Shown one piece after another: positions 20,137 to 28,195 of a stretch of DNA of 64,000 bases. Location: positions 48,111-112,110 of the forward strand of contig CAMATH010000003.1 of NCBI GenBank assembly GCA_945860955.1, given 5' to 3'. The translations under genes and the position numbers were made by a program. The DNA is from Planctomicrobium piriforme. Its GTDB lineage: Bacteria > Planctomycetota > Planctomycetia > Planctomycetales > Planctomycetaceae. Below the pieces are notes generated by a model, which was not told the DNA's origin, did not search any database, and saw only the letters and a list, made by a program, of their open reading frames with translations. The stretch's first letter is position 1; each line of letters begins with the position of its first letter.

Positions 20137-20233
20137 GATGCACGCGTAATGGGGCCATGAATATTCGGAGTCCGGCTCAGGTTCTCAGGATCTCCCTTGC
20201 CAACCGGAGCGTTCTACTCAACACGAGTCAACC

Positions 20234-20758
20234 ATGCCCCCGCGCAAGACAGACAAGAATTCCAAGCCCACACCGCGGAAGTCGGCCAAGCGATCGGTCA
20301 CACAAGGCGATGCGGCCACCATGCTTCCGGAATCCATGCTCACCGGCAAAGCCAGTCCCGCGAAAGCAGCGGACGGTGACAAGCCGGCCTTGGCCTACAT
20401 TGCAAGCCTGCCGCAACCGCAGCGCGGCATCGCCGAGCGAGTCGATGCCCTAGCGGCCAAGACGCTGCCCGGCCTGCAGCGCTCCGTGAAGTGGGGAATG
20501 GCGTACTACGGCGTCGGCGATGGCTGGTGTTTCTGTTGTGGCGGTTTCGCGGGGCACGTCAAGCTCATGTTTGTGAATGGCGCGACGCTGGTTCCGGTAC
20601 CACCGGTGACGCCGGTGGCGATGGGGAAGTCGACGCGGGGCGTGGAGCTGACATCGGTTGATGAACTTGACGAGCGCCAGATCGCGGCGTGGATGACACA
20701 GATTACGTCCGTGCCTGGTGTCGGCGGGAAAAAGAAATCGGTCCGTCCGCCGACTTGA
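20234..20758 (+). CDS. DUF1801 (YdhG-like) domain protein
   Basis: This 174-residue cytoplasmic protein has a Lys/Pro-rich, basic N-terminus (about 1-45) and a DUF1801 domain (about 52-160). The domain is recognised by the YIASLPQPQR start, the VKWGMAYYGVG motif near residue 90 and the LMFVNGA strand. The fold is compact and is found in iron-related and stress-related proteins, but its biochemical role is unknown. It lies about 100 bp after the giant protein gene on the same strand. The basic tail could bind nucleic acid, but nothing else supports that. Confidence 0.8.
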   Translation: MPPRKTDKNSKPTPRKSAKRSVTQGDAATMLPESMLTGKASPAKAADGDKPALAYIASLPQPQRGIAERVDALAAKTLPGLQRSVKWGMAYYGVGDGWCFCCGGFAGHVKLMFVNGATLVPVPPVTPVAMGKSTRGVELTSVDELDERQIAAWMTQITSVPGVGGKKKSVRPPT

Positions 20759-20930
20759 ATACGACAAATTTCAACCACCCGCCTGAATTGCAGAAGGGTT
20801 CCACGGCCAGCGCCCAACGAGACTCGGCCGTGCGAGTGTCAACTGACGCTGCCACCCGAAACTCTGCCGATTTTGGTATTCCAGCGGGCGGTTGACAAAT
20901 TTGTCCCCAACAAGGGACGCGGCAAGTCGG

Positions 20931-22328
20931 TCAGCTCGGCATGTCGGGAGCGACTGGTCGATCCGCTTCGGCGGAATCGCGACTTTCGACACGGGTTTCG
21001 GTGGCGACATCTTCCGGCTGCAATTCGTCGCGTTCGATCCGGATCTCGGCGGAAGGTTCACCTCCCTGCGGACGATCCGTGGGACGCGGTCCTTCGGATC
21101 CCCGTTCCCCATCTGGCCGTTGGGGGCGGTTCCCGCCGTTCTCCCCGTCGGGCTGCCGACTTCGACGGCCTGGGGCACCTCGCCGGGGAATCGCGTTCGG
21201 AAAAGGACCGGCATTCGGTCCCCGACTGGCATCCGGGCCATTGCCGAAGTTGGGACCAAAATCCCCCCCGGGCCCACGGTTGCCGTCTGGGCCACGCCGA
21301 CCGTCTGGTCCGGGATTTCCCTGGGGACCACTATTCCCACCGGGACCGCGATCATTCCCCGGGCCACGATTCGAATCCGGGCCACGACCGAAGTTGGGAC
21401 CAAAATTCCCCCCAGGTCCACGATTGCCGTCCGGACCCCGCCGACCGTCCGGTCCAGGATTTCCCTGGGGACCACCGTTTCCACCAGGACCACGATCATT
21501 CCCCGGGCCGCGATTCTCATCCGGGCCGCGACCGAAGGTGGGACCAAAATTCCCCCCAGGTCCACGATTGCCGTCCGGCCCCCGCCGACCGTCCGGTCCA
21601 GGATTTCCCTGGGGACCACCGTTTCCACCAGGACCACGATCATTCCCCGGGCCGCGATTCTCATCCGGGCCACGGCCGAAGTCGGGACCAAAATTCCCCC
21701 TAGGTCCACGGTTGCCGTCCGGACCACGTCCCTCAGGGTCAAACCCAGGTCGAGCCAGCCGAAATTCCTGACCCGGAGGACCGCCAAATCCGGGACCGAA
21801 GGGTCGGCGGGCGAACGGTGGACGTGCCGTGTCTGGGTGGTTGCTTTGCCTGTCCTTCGGCGGACCATTTCGTCGCGCGAATGGTGGCCCTCCCATGGGG
21901 CCTCTCATTCCTGGACGGCCTTGACGGTCCCGGCCCGCGAAGCCCCGGCTCCGTGGCCCCCGTTGCGACTGATTCCTATCCGACTGACCCCGACCGACAC
22001 CCCCGCCGCCGCGCATTTCGTCCCGTGTCACCCGGCCATCGCGATTCCGGTCCAGATGCCAGAGTGCTTCTGCCGCCCGTTGGATTTCGTCCGCCGACAG
22101 TTCGCCATCGCCATTGCGGTCGAGAGCGTCGATCAGCGCGGGGCGACTGCGTCCTCCCGAACGATCTGTCTCGGGACGCGGACCATTCTCGACATTCCGC
22201 CGTCCACCCGGCCCTCTCCCACTCGGGCCGCGATTTCCACCCCCTCCCCACGGACCCTGAGCCCAGGCTCCGGCGGGAACTAGTAACGCTCCTAACGCGA
22301 CAATGACGAGCGCACGATGTCGCAGCAT
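20931..22328 (-). CDS. Exported EF-hand protein with collagen-like 48-residue repeats
   Basis: This 465-residue protein has a signal peptide (MLRHRALVIVALGALLVPAGAWAQ), then two EF-hand-type calcium loops near 67-80 and 92-105 (DRNGDGELSADE, DRNRDGRVTRDE). A Gly/Pro/Arg-rich region follows, including tandem 48-residue repeats (about 198-363) made of GPxGNRGP-type triplets. The C-terminus is acidic. The Gly-x-x periodicity is collagen-like, with many Asn and Asp. It is probably a secreted or surface calcium-binding protein of the planctomycete EF-hand type. The start at 22328 is supported by the signal peptide. It is transcribed away from rnpB. Confidence 0.82.
   Translation of the reverse strand: MLRHRALVIVALGALLVPAGAWAQGPWGGGGNRGPSGRGPGGRRNVENGPRPETDRSGGRSRPALIDALDRNGDGELSADEIQRAAEALWHLDRNRDGRVTRDEMRGGGGVGRGQSDRNQSQRGPRSRGFAGRDRQGRPGMRGPMGGPPFARRNGPPKDRQSNHPDTARPPFARRPFGPGFGGPPGQEFRLARPGFDPEGRGPDGNRGPRGNFGPDFGRGPDENRGPGNDRGPGGNGGPQGNPGPDGRRGPDGNRGPGGNFGPTFGRGPDENRGPGNDRGPGGNGGPQGNPGPDGRRGPDGNRGPGGNFGPNFGRGPDSNRGPGNDRGPGGNSGPQGNPGPDGRRGPDGNRGPGGDFGPNFGNGPDASRGPNAGPFPNAIPRRGAPGRRSRQPDGENGGNRPQRPDGERGSEGPRPTDRPQGGEPSAEIRIERDELQPEDVATETRVESRDSAEADRPVAPDMPS
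21240..21735 (-). repeat. Tandem 144-bp repeats coding for 48-residue Gly/Pro-rich units
   Basis: The sequence GGGACCAAAATTCCCCC (with small changes) recurs at 21252, 21396, 21540 and 21684, exactly 144 bp apart. The spacing is a multiple of three, so copy number can change without breaking the frame. Two central units are nearly identical at the nucleotide level, which points to recent duplication or gene conversion. Confidence 0.92.
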
Positions 22329-22413
22329 GTGTGGTATCCTTCGATGCAAGTGGAACTCCCCCATGAACATTGAACACCGTTGCCCCCGGGCAGGATTCGC
22401 GCCGGTTTCCTGA

Positions 22414-22443
22414 TAGACGCATGTGGACCACGATCGGTACAAT
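22414..22443 (+). promoter_or_regulatory. Sigma-70-type promoter of rnpB
   Basis: A TAGACG -35 element (22414-22419, four of six matches) is followed after 18 bp by TACAAT (22438-22443, five of six). Transcription would start about seven bases later, at 22450, which is exactly where the 5' strand of RNase P helix P1 begins. Confidence 0.65.
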
Positions 22444-22449
22444 TGGTCC

Positions 22450-22853
22450 GCGAAGTAAACTAGGCGATCGCTCGTTGTGGAAACATGGCGGGAGGAAAGT
22501 CCGGGCTCCACAGGACGCCGTGGTGGGTAACCCCCACCGTCCGCGAGGACCGGGAAAGTGCCACAGAAAACAAACCGCCACGGTGTCCGGTGACTGCGCG
22601 TGCAGAATCGGCCGTCGTGGTAAGGGTGAAAAGGTGCGGTAAGAGCGCACCGCGGACCGGGTGACCGGTCTGGCAGGGCAAACCCCACGGGGAGCAAGAC
22701 CAAGCAGGGAGAAGTCGTTGACGGTTCGCTGTCGGCGACTCGGGTCGGTTCGGCCCGGCACCACTCCCGGGTAGGTTGCTACAGGTGCCGGGCAACCGTC
22801 ACCGCAGAGAAATGATCGTCCACGACAAAACCCGGCTTACCGGTGGACTTCGC
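22450..22853 (+). ncRNA. rnpB: RNase P RNA (bacterial type A)
   Basis: This is the catalytic RNA of RNase P, which trims the 5' ends of tRNA precursors. Conserved blocks are visible: GAGGAAAGTCCGGGCTCCA from 22492 (helix P4 5' strand region), GGTAAGGGTGAAAAGGTGCGGTAAGAGCGCACCG around 22618-22652, the AGAGAAATGATCGTC block at 22806-22820 (P4 3' strand) and AACCCGGCTTAC near 22829. Ends are set by helix P1: GCGAAGT (22450-22456) pairs with ACTTCGC (22847-22853). The length of about 404 nt and the AGGGCAAACCCC loop (P15 region) fit the common A type. A promoter and a terminator-like hairpin flank it. Confidence 0.97.
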
Positions 22854-22860
22854 ACTTTTT

Positions 22861-22890
22861 GCCAGCCGACTGGTCCGCCAGTCGGCTGGC
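22861..22890 (+). terminator. Terminator-like hairpin after rnpB
   Basis: A perfect 13-bp stem, GCCAGCCGACTGG and CCAGTCGGCTGGC, with the four-base loop TCCG lies eight bases after the RNase P RNA end. The downstream T-tract is poor (GGCTTTACATTT), so termination efficiency is uncertain, although position and stem strength are right. Confidence 0.6.
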
Positions 22891-23305
22891 GGCTTTACAT
22901 TTCAACGGCCCGCGACAGCCGCCTAATCAATCTTGTCCATCCTTTTAATCCCTGTCATCCTGTTTAAAAAAGATCGTCTGAACTGCGAAATGAGGTCCTG
23001 CGGTTCGAAGAACGGATCGGACGGAAAGAATTTGACAGGATGAAGAGGATGAGCAATTTCGAGTAAATCCATATGTTCAGGTAATTCCTGGGTAGTGATC
23101 ACCGGGCGATTCGGGATTGGTCAAGCTCTAACGTTTGTTCCGTCGATACATGAATTGACGATTGTGTCGGCCGAGGTGTGCCGCGCGCTGTGATTTCAAT
23201 CTCCCGAACGGAGATGGAGTTCACATCGCGTCGCGCTCCCGTCACCAATCCAGCCCCAACCGGTTTCATGCCGGCGCGAGTTTCATCGCCTTCGACAGGT
23301 TCGCC
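22891..23305. other. Intergenic region with imperfect inverted CATCCTGT/ACAGGATG motif
   Basis: No gene is evident between the rnpB terminator and the TolC-like gene. CCTGTCATCCTGTTT near 22955 and TTTGACAGGATGAAGAGGATG near 23030 contain inverted copies of a CATCCTGT core, about 75 bp apart, with A/T-rich flanks. The sequence looks like an intergenic repeat unit, but its function is unknown. Confidence 0.35.
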
Positions 23306-25468
23306 ATGCTCCGACATTCAACCTCCACCCGTCGAGAAAAGTGGAAGAAGTGGCTGTGCCTCGCTCTGGCCGGGGCGATGCTGCCTGGGTGCACAGGAGC
23401 CGAGAAACGGCTGTCGTACCTGGGTGATAAGGGGGACTATGAGTATGTCACCGAGTACGAAGACACCGAACTGAAGATCGAACACTCCGATACGGCATCC
23501 GCGACGCTCGATCAGCCCCTGGTCGCCGAACAGCCACGGAAGCTCGGAGACCAGTCGAAAGACGAGATTCGCGACATTTCGTTGTCGGAAGCGATTCATC
23601 TGGCGCTGGTCAACAATCGGATCATCCGGACCCGGGGAGATTTCCGCAGCGTTCAAACGCAGGTGTTCGCGAACGCCGACAATATTCCCTCGATCTACGA
23701 TCCGGGGATCCGGAATTCGGGTGTGTTGTTTGGCGGGCAGGGTGTCGAGGCGGCGCTCTCGCAGTTTGATCCGCGGTTCAACAGCAGTCTGGTCTGGGGT
23801 GCGAACAGCGCTTATCAGAACAACTCCCTGCTGGGGGGTGGGGTGGGTGAAGGAACGGTCCTGGATCAGAATACCGCCCAATTCCAGTCGGGCCTGTCCA
23901 AGCAGATGGCATACGGTGCCAATCTCTCCTTGGGACATAACTGGAACTACAACTGGTCGAACCAAAACTTCCAGCTCTTTCCGTCCGCCTACGCGGGAAA
24001 TCTCGGACTCAGTTACACTCAGCCGTTGTGGGCCGGTGCGGGGACCGACTTCACCCGCATCGCCGGCCCGTTCAATCCCGGGCTTTCGGGGATCACCGGG
24101 GTGAGCCAAGGGGTAGTGATTTCGCGGATCAACACGGACCTCACGATTGTTGATTTCGAGGTCTCCGTCCGCAATATGTTGAAGGATGTCGAAGACACCT
24201 ACTGGGATTTGTATCTCGCCTACCGCACCTACGACGCCGCGTGTCAGGCGCGTGACAGCTTTCTCGAGTCGTGGCGGTTCGCCTCAAAATATCAGTTGGG
24301 AGGCCGGTTCAGCGAACTCGACGAGCAACAGTCCCGCGAAGCGTACTACGACGGTCGGTCGCGAGCCGAGAACACCCTGCAGGAAATCTACAACCTCGAG
24401 ACCCATCTGCGTCGCTTGTGCGGGCTGCCGAGCGCCGACGGACAGATTCTACGTCCCTCCGACGACCCCACCATCAGCGAGTTCGTTCCCGACTGGAACA
24501 TCAGTCTGGCCGAGGCGCTCACCCGACGAGAAGAACTGCGCAAGCAGAAGTGGAATATCAAGAGTCTCGAGTTGCAATTGTCTGCGGCTCACAGCCTGAC
24601 GAACCCACAGCTCAATTTCGTATCGAGCTATCAGCTCAACGGGTTCGGCAACAACCTGTTCGGCGCGGAAGGTGACCCGGGAACTCCCGGTGCCAGTCTC
24701 CAAAGCGCCTACCGCACGTTGTTCCGGGGGGACACCACCGGCTGGTCGGCCGGCCTGCAGTTTTCGGTGCCCCTGGGTTTCCGATCCGCTCTGTCGCAGG
24801 TGCGAAACTACGAATTGCGTCTCGTGAAGTCTCGCGAGGTGATGGCGCTCCAGGAAAAGGAGATCACTCACGAGTTGACGAAAACGTTCCAGGATCTGGC
24901 GTGGCGGTACCAGACCGCCCAGACCGCGTACAACCGCTGGCAGACCGCAGAGGCTCAAATTGGTGGCCGCGAGAGTCGTTACAAACTCGGTGTCCCCAAC
25001 GTCGAAACCAGCGTGTTGCTCGACCAGTTCCTGCAAACGCGCCGCCGGGCGGCGGAAGCCGAAGTCGCGTTCTACAGCGCCGTCATCGAATACAACAAGG
25101 CGCTGTGCGACCTGCACTTCCGCAAAGGAACGCTGCTGGAAATCAACAATGTCCATCTCGGTGAAGGAGCCTGGACCGCGGAAGCCCAGAAGGACGCGAT
25201 TCGCAAAGCCTGGGCCCGCACTTTCGCGTTCGACGCCTCGGACGTCGACCCGGTACATACCGAACCGGAAGCATTCGCCAACGACCTGCCTCCGGGGGAA
25301 CTCGATTTTATGGGTGGCCCCAGCCGAGGCGGAATGCCAGGGACCACGCCCGACGGCGTGCCTCCCCAGCCGACGCCCGCCAACATCCACAGCAAGTCGG
25401 GACCATTGCGACTGCCCGGCGTCGTCCCACCCGCCCCGCCGCAGCTTGGCGGAGCGGATGGACAGTAG
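23306..25468 (+). CDS. TolC-like outer membrane efflux lipoprotein
   Basis: This 720-residue protein has a basic N-terminus and a lipoprotein signal with a plausible lipobox ending LPGC near residue 29. Long TolC-type helical regions and beta segments follow. The family start is recognised by ISLSEAIHLALVNN near residue 95, and the second half shows the repeat typical of OEP proteins (about 395-625). It probably forms a trimeric outer-membrane channel for a secretion or efflux pump. The C-terminal 80 residues are Pro-rich. No inner-membrane pump or adaptor is adjacent, which is common for planctomycete TolC paralogues. The frame extends to 23162, but the ATG at 23306 gives the signal sequence. 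Confidence 0.88.
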   Translation: MLRHSTSTRREKWKKWLCLALAGAMLPGCTGAEKRLSYLGDKGDYEYVTEYEDTELKIEHSDTASATLDQPLVAEQPRKLGDQSKDEIRDISLSEAIHLALVNNRIIRTRGDFRSVQTQVFANADNIPSIYDPGIRNSGVLFGGQGVEAALSQFDPRFNSSLVWGANSAYQNNSLLGGGVGEGTVLDQNTAQFQSGLSKQMAYGANLSLGHNWNYNWSNQNFQLFPSAYAGNLGLSYTQPLWAGAGTDFTRIAGPFNPGLSGITGVSQGVVISRINTDLTIVDFEVSVRNMLKDVEDTYWDLYLAYRTYDAACQARDSFLESWRFASKYQLGGRFSELDEQQSREAYYDGRSRAENTLQEIYNLETHLRRLCGLPSADGQILRPSDDPTISEFVPDWNISLAEALTRREELRKQKWNIKSLELQLSAAHSLTNPQLNFVSSYQLNGFGNNLFGAEGDPGTPGASLQSAYRTLFRGDTTGWSAGLQFSVPLGFRSALSQVRNYELRLVKSREVMALQEKEITHELTKTFQDLAWRYQTAQTAYNRWQTAEAQIGGRESRYKLGVPNVETSVLLDQFLQTRRRAAEAEVAFYSAVIEYNKALCDLHFRKGTLLEINNVHLGEGAWTAEAQKDAIRKAWARTFAFDASDVDPVHTEPEAFANDLPPGELDFMGGPSRGGMPGTTPDGVPPQPTPANIHSKSGPLRLPGVVPPAPPQLGGADGQ

Positions 25469-25495
25469 GAACCTTTCCAAACTCTGACCGGTTAC

Positions 25496-26605
25496 TCAGG
25501 ACTTCCACAAATCCCGGGTCAACTTCACTCGATCGGTCATCCCCTGCTCGGCCGCCTCCGCCGCGAACGTGGGGATCGCACCGGTCGGTTCCAGATCCCC
25601 CTGGATCTTTCCTTGAGCGTCGCGCCCCTTCATTTTCATGACGAAAATGTCGCGGAACTGGAACTTGTCCCCCTCCAGGCCATGTGCTTCGGTGATCCGC
25701 GTGATTCGGCGTGAACCGTCTTCCGAAAAACGCGACAACTGGACGATGATGTGAATCGCCGACGCGACCTGCGCCCGGGCGACGTAAATCGGAATCTCGA
25801 CGTCCGACATCAGCGACAGTGTCTCCAGTCGCACGAGCGCATCGCGCGGAGTGCTGGCATGCACCGTAGTCATGCTCCCCGAGTGACCCGAGAGCATCGA
25901 CTGAATCATGTCGAGCGCCTCGCCGCCGCGAACCTCACCCACCACGATTCGATCGGGACGCATGCGCAGCGATGCCCGGAAGAGATCGCGAATGGCCAGC
26001 CCGCCCCGGCCTTTGGTGTCGGCCTGCTGCGATTCCAGGTACAGCGTGTGCGGCTGTTTGAGCCGCAATTCCGAGCTGTCTTCGATCACCACAATCCGCT
26101 CCTCGGCAGGGATCGCGGTGGAGAGCGCGTTGAGCAGTGACGTTTTCCCCGTTCCGGTCCCGCCGGCGACGACGAGATTCTTATGCAGGCGGACGCAGAT
26201 CTCGAGAAACTCGCGGGCGGCGGGAGAGATGCTCCCCAGACGGATCAGATGATCGAGGTCCATCACATCGCGGGAGAATTTGCGAATGGTCAGGTAGGTT
26301 CCGAGTCGGGCGCTGGGGGGAATGACCGCGTGAACGCGTGATCCGTCGGGCAGGCGGGCGTCGAGGACCGGGCGGTCGGCGTCGATTTCGCGTCCCACGT
26401 ATTGGGCCACGTTGTGAATCGCCGTCAGCAGGGCGTCTTCACTCACGAACCGGGCATCCGTGTGGTACAGCCTCCCTTTGCGTTCGATATAGACCGACGC
26501 GCAACCATTGACCATCACCTCCGTCACCGTCGGATCTTCGAGAAACTCCCGGATCGGAGAGAGAAAGAACGCCAGGCTGGCCTCAAAAATGGCTTCGCGC
26601 GACAT
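25496..26605 (-). CDS. CpaF/TadA-type secretion ATPase
   Basis: This 369-residue protein belongs to the VirB11/CpaF ATPase family, which powers type IV/Tad pilus assembly or type II/IV secretion from the cytoplasmic face of the inner membrane. An N-terminal domain (about 15-125) precedes the RecA-like core: Walker A GGTGTGKTS at 148-156, an Asp box (VIEDSSELRL, 173-182), Walker B around Glu224 (IVVGEVRG) and a His box (HSGSMTTVHA, 241-250). All catalytic motifs are intact. No pilin, TadB/C or secretin gene is adjacent, so it may serve a pilus encoded elsewhere. It converges with the TolC-like gene, 27 bp away. Confidence 0.92.
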   Translation of the reverse strand: MSREAIFEASLAFFLSPIREFLEDPTVTEVMVNGCASVYIERKGRLYHTDARFVSEDALLTAIHNVAQYVGREIDADRPVLDARLPDGSRVHAVIPPSARLGTYLTIRKFSRDVMDLDHLIRLGSISPAAREFLEICVRLHKNLVVAGGTGTGKTSLLNALSTAIPAEERIVVIEDSSELRLKQPHTLYLESQQADTKGRGGLAIRDLFRASLRMRPDRIVVGEVRGGEALDMIQSMLSGHSGSMTTVHASTPRDALVRLETLSLMSDVEIPIYVARAQVASAIHIIVQLSRFSEDGSRRITRITEAHGLEGDKFQFRDIFVMKMKGRDAQGKIQGDLEPTGAIPTFAAEAAEQGMTDRVKLTRDLWKS

Positions 26606-26869
26606 GGATGACTCAGGAGGATCGGAAGGCGGAGAAAACGCAAGACTGGCAAAACGGAAGTGGATCGGACGCAAACTGACTGCTGACGCCGTGGGGATGC
26701 TCGATCCAGTCTACGGCGGTTCGCCGTGACGGTAAACCCGGACCGGGTTTCGACCGCTGGCGAAGATCGGCATCGACTCCGCTTGGTTTCCCTACCGGCG
26801 TGTGCGATAATTTCCAGAGGCGACACCGGAACCACAAACGTCGCCCGGTTGATTCCCTCCACGAAGCCC

Positions 26870-28195
26870 ATGCCCTCACCCCGCCCCACCGATTCTCCAT
26901 TAAGCCGTCGGCAGTTTCTGGGAAGCAGCGCCGCCAACGCGGCGGGGGTCGCCGCTGGCGTCGCGTCGGGGGTGGTTCCGTGGATGGATGAAGCATTGGC
27001 AGGAGAAGCGAGCCCGAGTGATGTCGTTCGGGTGGGAGTGATCGGGATCCGCAATCAGGGACGCCTGATCGCCGGGGAATTGCCCCGGATTCCCGGAGTT
27101 CAGGTGACGGGGCTGTGTGATGTCGACGGGAGTCTGCTTCCCGCGGTCGCGCGGCAGGTCACGGACTTGCAGAACGGCAAAGCTCCCCGGCTGGAACGCG
27201 ATTTTCGGTCGCTGCTCGACGACCCGGCGATTGATGCCGTTGTTATCGCGACCCCTGACCATTGGCATGCGCTGATGGCGGCGCAGGCGATGCAGGCAGG
27301 GAAGGACGTGTACCTCGAATCGCCGGTGACCCATACGATCGACGAGGGAATCCGTCTGGCGGAACTGGCGCGCCAAACGGGGCGAATCGTGCAGGGAGGT
27401 TTGCAGCAGCGGAGTGGTCGGCACTTTCATCAGGCGATTGAGTACGTCCGCGGCGGCGCGCTGGGACGGGTCCATTTGGCCCGTGCCTGGACGGTCCATC
27501 AGAAGAAAACGATCGGCGTGAAAGCGGAAGGGGCCGCCCCGCCCGATGTCGACTACGACCAGTGGCTCGGTCCGGCTCCTGCCCGCCCTTTTCAGCCCAA
27601 TCGCTTCCACCACAACTGGCGGTGGTTTTGGGAGTACGGTTCAGGAGAACTGGGAAACTGGGGCGTTCAGATGCTGGATGTCGCCCGATGGGGAATGGGG
27701 GTCGACTCTCCGCTACAAGTCTCCGCCAGTGGTGGCAAGTACCATTTCCAAGACGATCAGCAGACGCCAGACACACTGTCTGTCTCGTTTTCGTTCCCAG
27801 ACACGACGATCCTTTGGGAACATCGCTTGTGGTCCAATCACGCGCCGGAAGGACGCAGTTCCGCTGCTGCGTTTCATGGAGAGCGGGGGACGCTCATCGT
27901 GGATCGCGGAGGCTGGAAAGTCTATGGCGGTCCTGAGGCGAGTGGCGTCGGGTCAGGAGACTTGCTTGTGCCGCACCTCAGGAACTTCATCGATTGCGTC
28001 CGTTCGCGATCGGAGCCGGTCGCTGGTTTGGCGGTCTCCCAGCCGTCGAGCGCGCTGTGTCATTTGGGCAACATCGCCCTTCGGCTCGGCACAACGGTCA
28101 ACGTCGACCCGCAGACCGGCCAACCCCGGAACGACGCGTCGGCAAATCGACTTGCGGAGACGACGTACCGCGCACCGTGGCACTGGCCCTCATGA
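26870..28195 (+). CDS. Tat-exported Gfo/Idh/MocA-family oxidoreductase
   Basis: This 441-residue protein has a Tat signal (SRRQFLG at 12-18, then a hydrophobic Ala-rich stretch). A Rossmann NAD(P) domain (about 53-175) follows, with the nucleotide loop GVIGIRNQG, and then the C-terminal substrate domain. This class is widespread in planctomycetes and acts on sugars outside the cytoplasm. The usual EKP motif reads ESP (in YLESPVTH), so the conserved lysine is missing. The following QGGLQQRSGRHF motif is intact. The start at 26870 gives the Tat signal. The stop codon overlaps the next gene's start as ATGA, so the two are translationally coupled. Confidence 0.88.
   Translation: MPSPRPTDSPLSRRQFLGSSAANAAGVAAGVASGVVPWMDEALAGEASPSDVVRVGVIGIRNQGRLIAGELPRIPGVQVTGLCDVDGSLLPAVARQVTDLQNGKAPRLERDFRSLLDDPAIDAVVIATPDHWHALMAAQAMQAGKDVYLESPVTHTIDEGIRLAELARQTGRIVQGGLQQRSGRHFHQAIEYVRGGALGRVHLARAWTVHQKKTIGVKAEGAAPPDVDYDQWLGPAPARPFQPNRFHHNWRWFWEYGSGELGNWGVQMLDVARWGMGVDSPLQVSASGGKYHFQDDQQTPDTLSVSFSFPDTTILWEHRLWSNHAPEGRSSAAAFHGERGTLIVDRGGWKVYGGPEASGVGSGDLLVPHLRNFIDCVRSRSEPVAGLAVSQPSSALCHLGNIALRLGTTVNVDPQTGQPRNDASANRLAETTYRAPWHWPS

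Noticed and set aside
21240..21735. Possible CRISPR array because of regular repeats
   Set aside because: The period is 144 bp, units are coding and in frame, and there are no short repeats with unique spacers of equal length.
20892..22283. 463-codon plus-strand frame with Thr/Ile/Arg repeats
   Set aside because: It is the complement of the collagen-like repeat gene. The minus strand has a signal peptide and EF-hands; the plus strand has neither.
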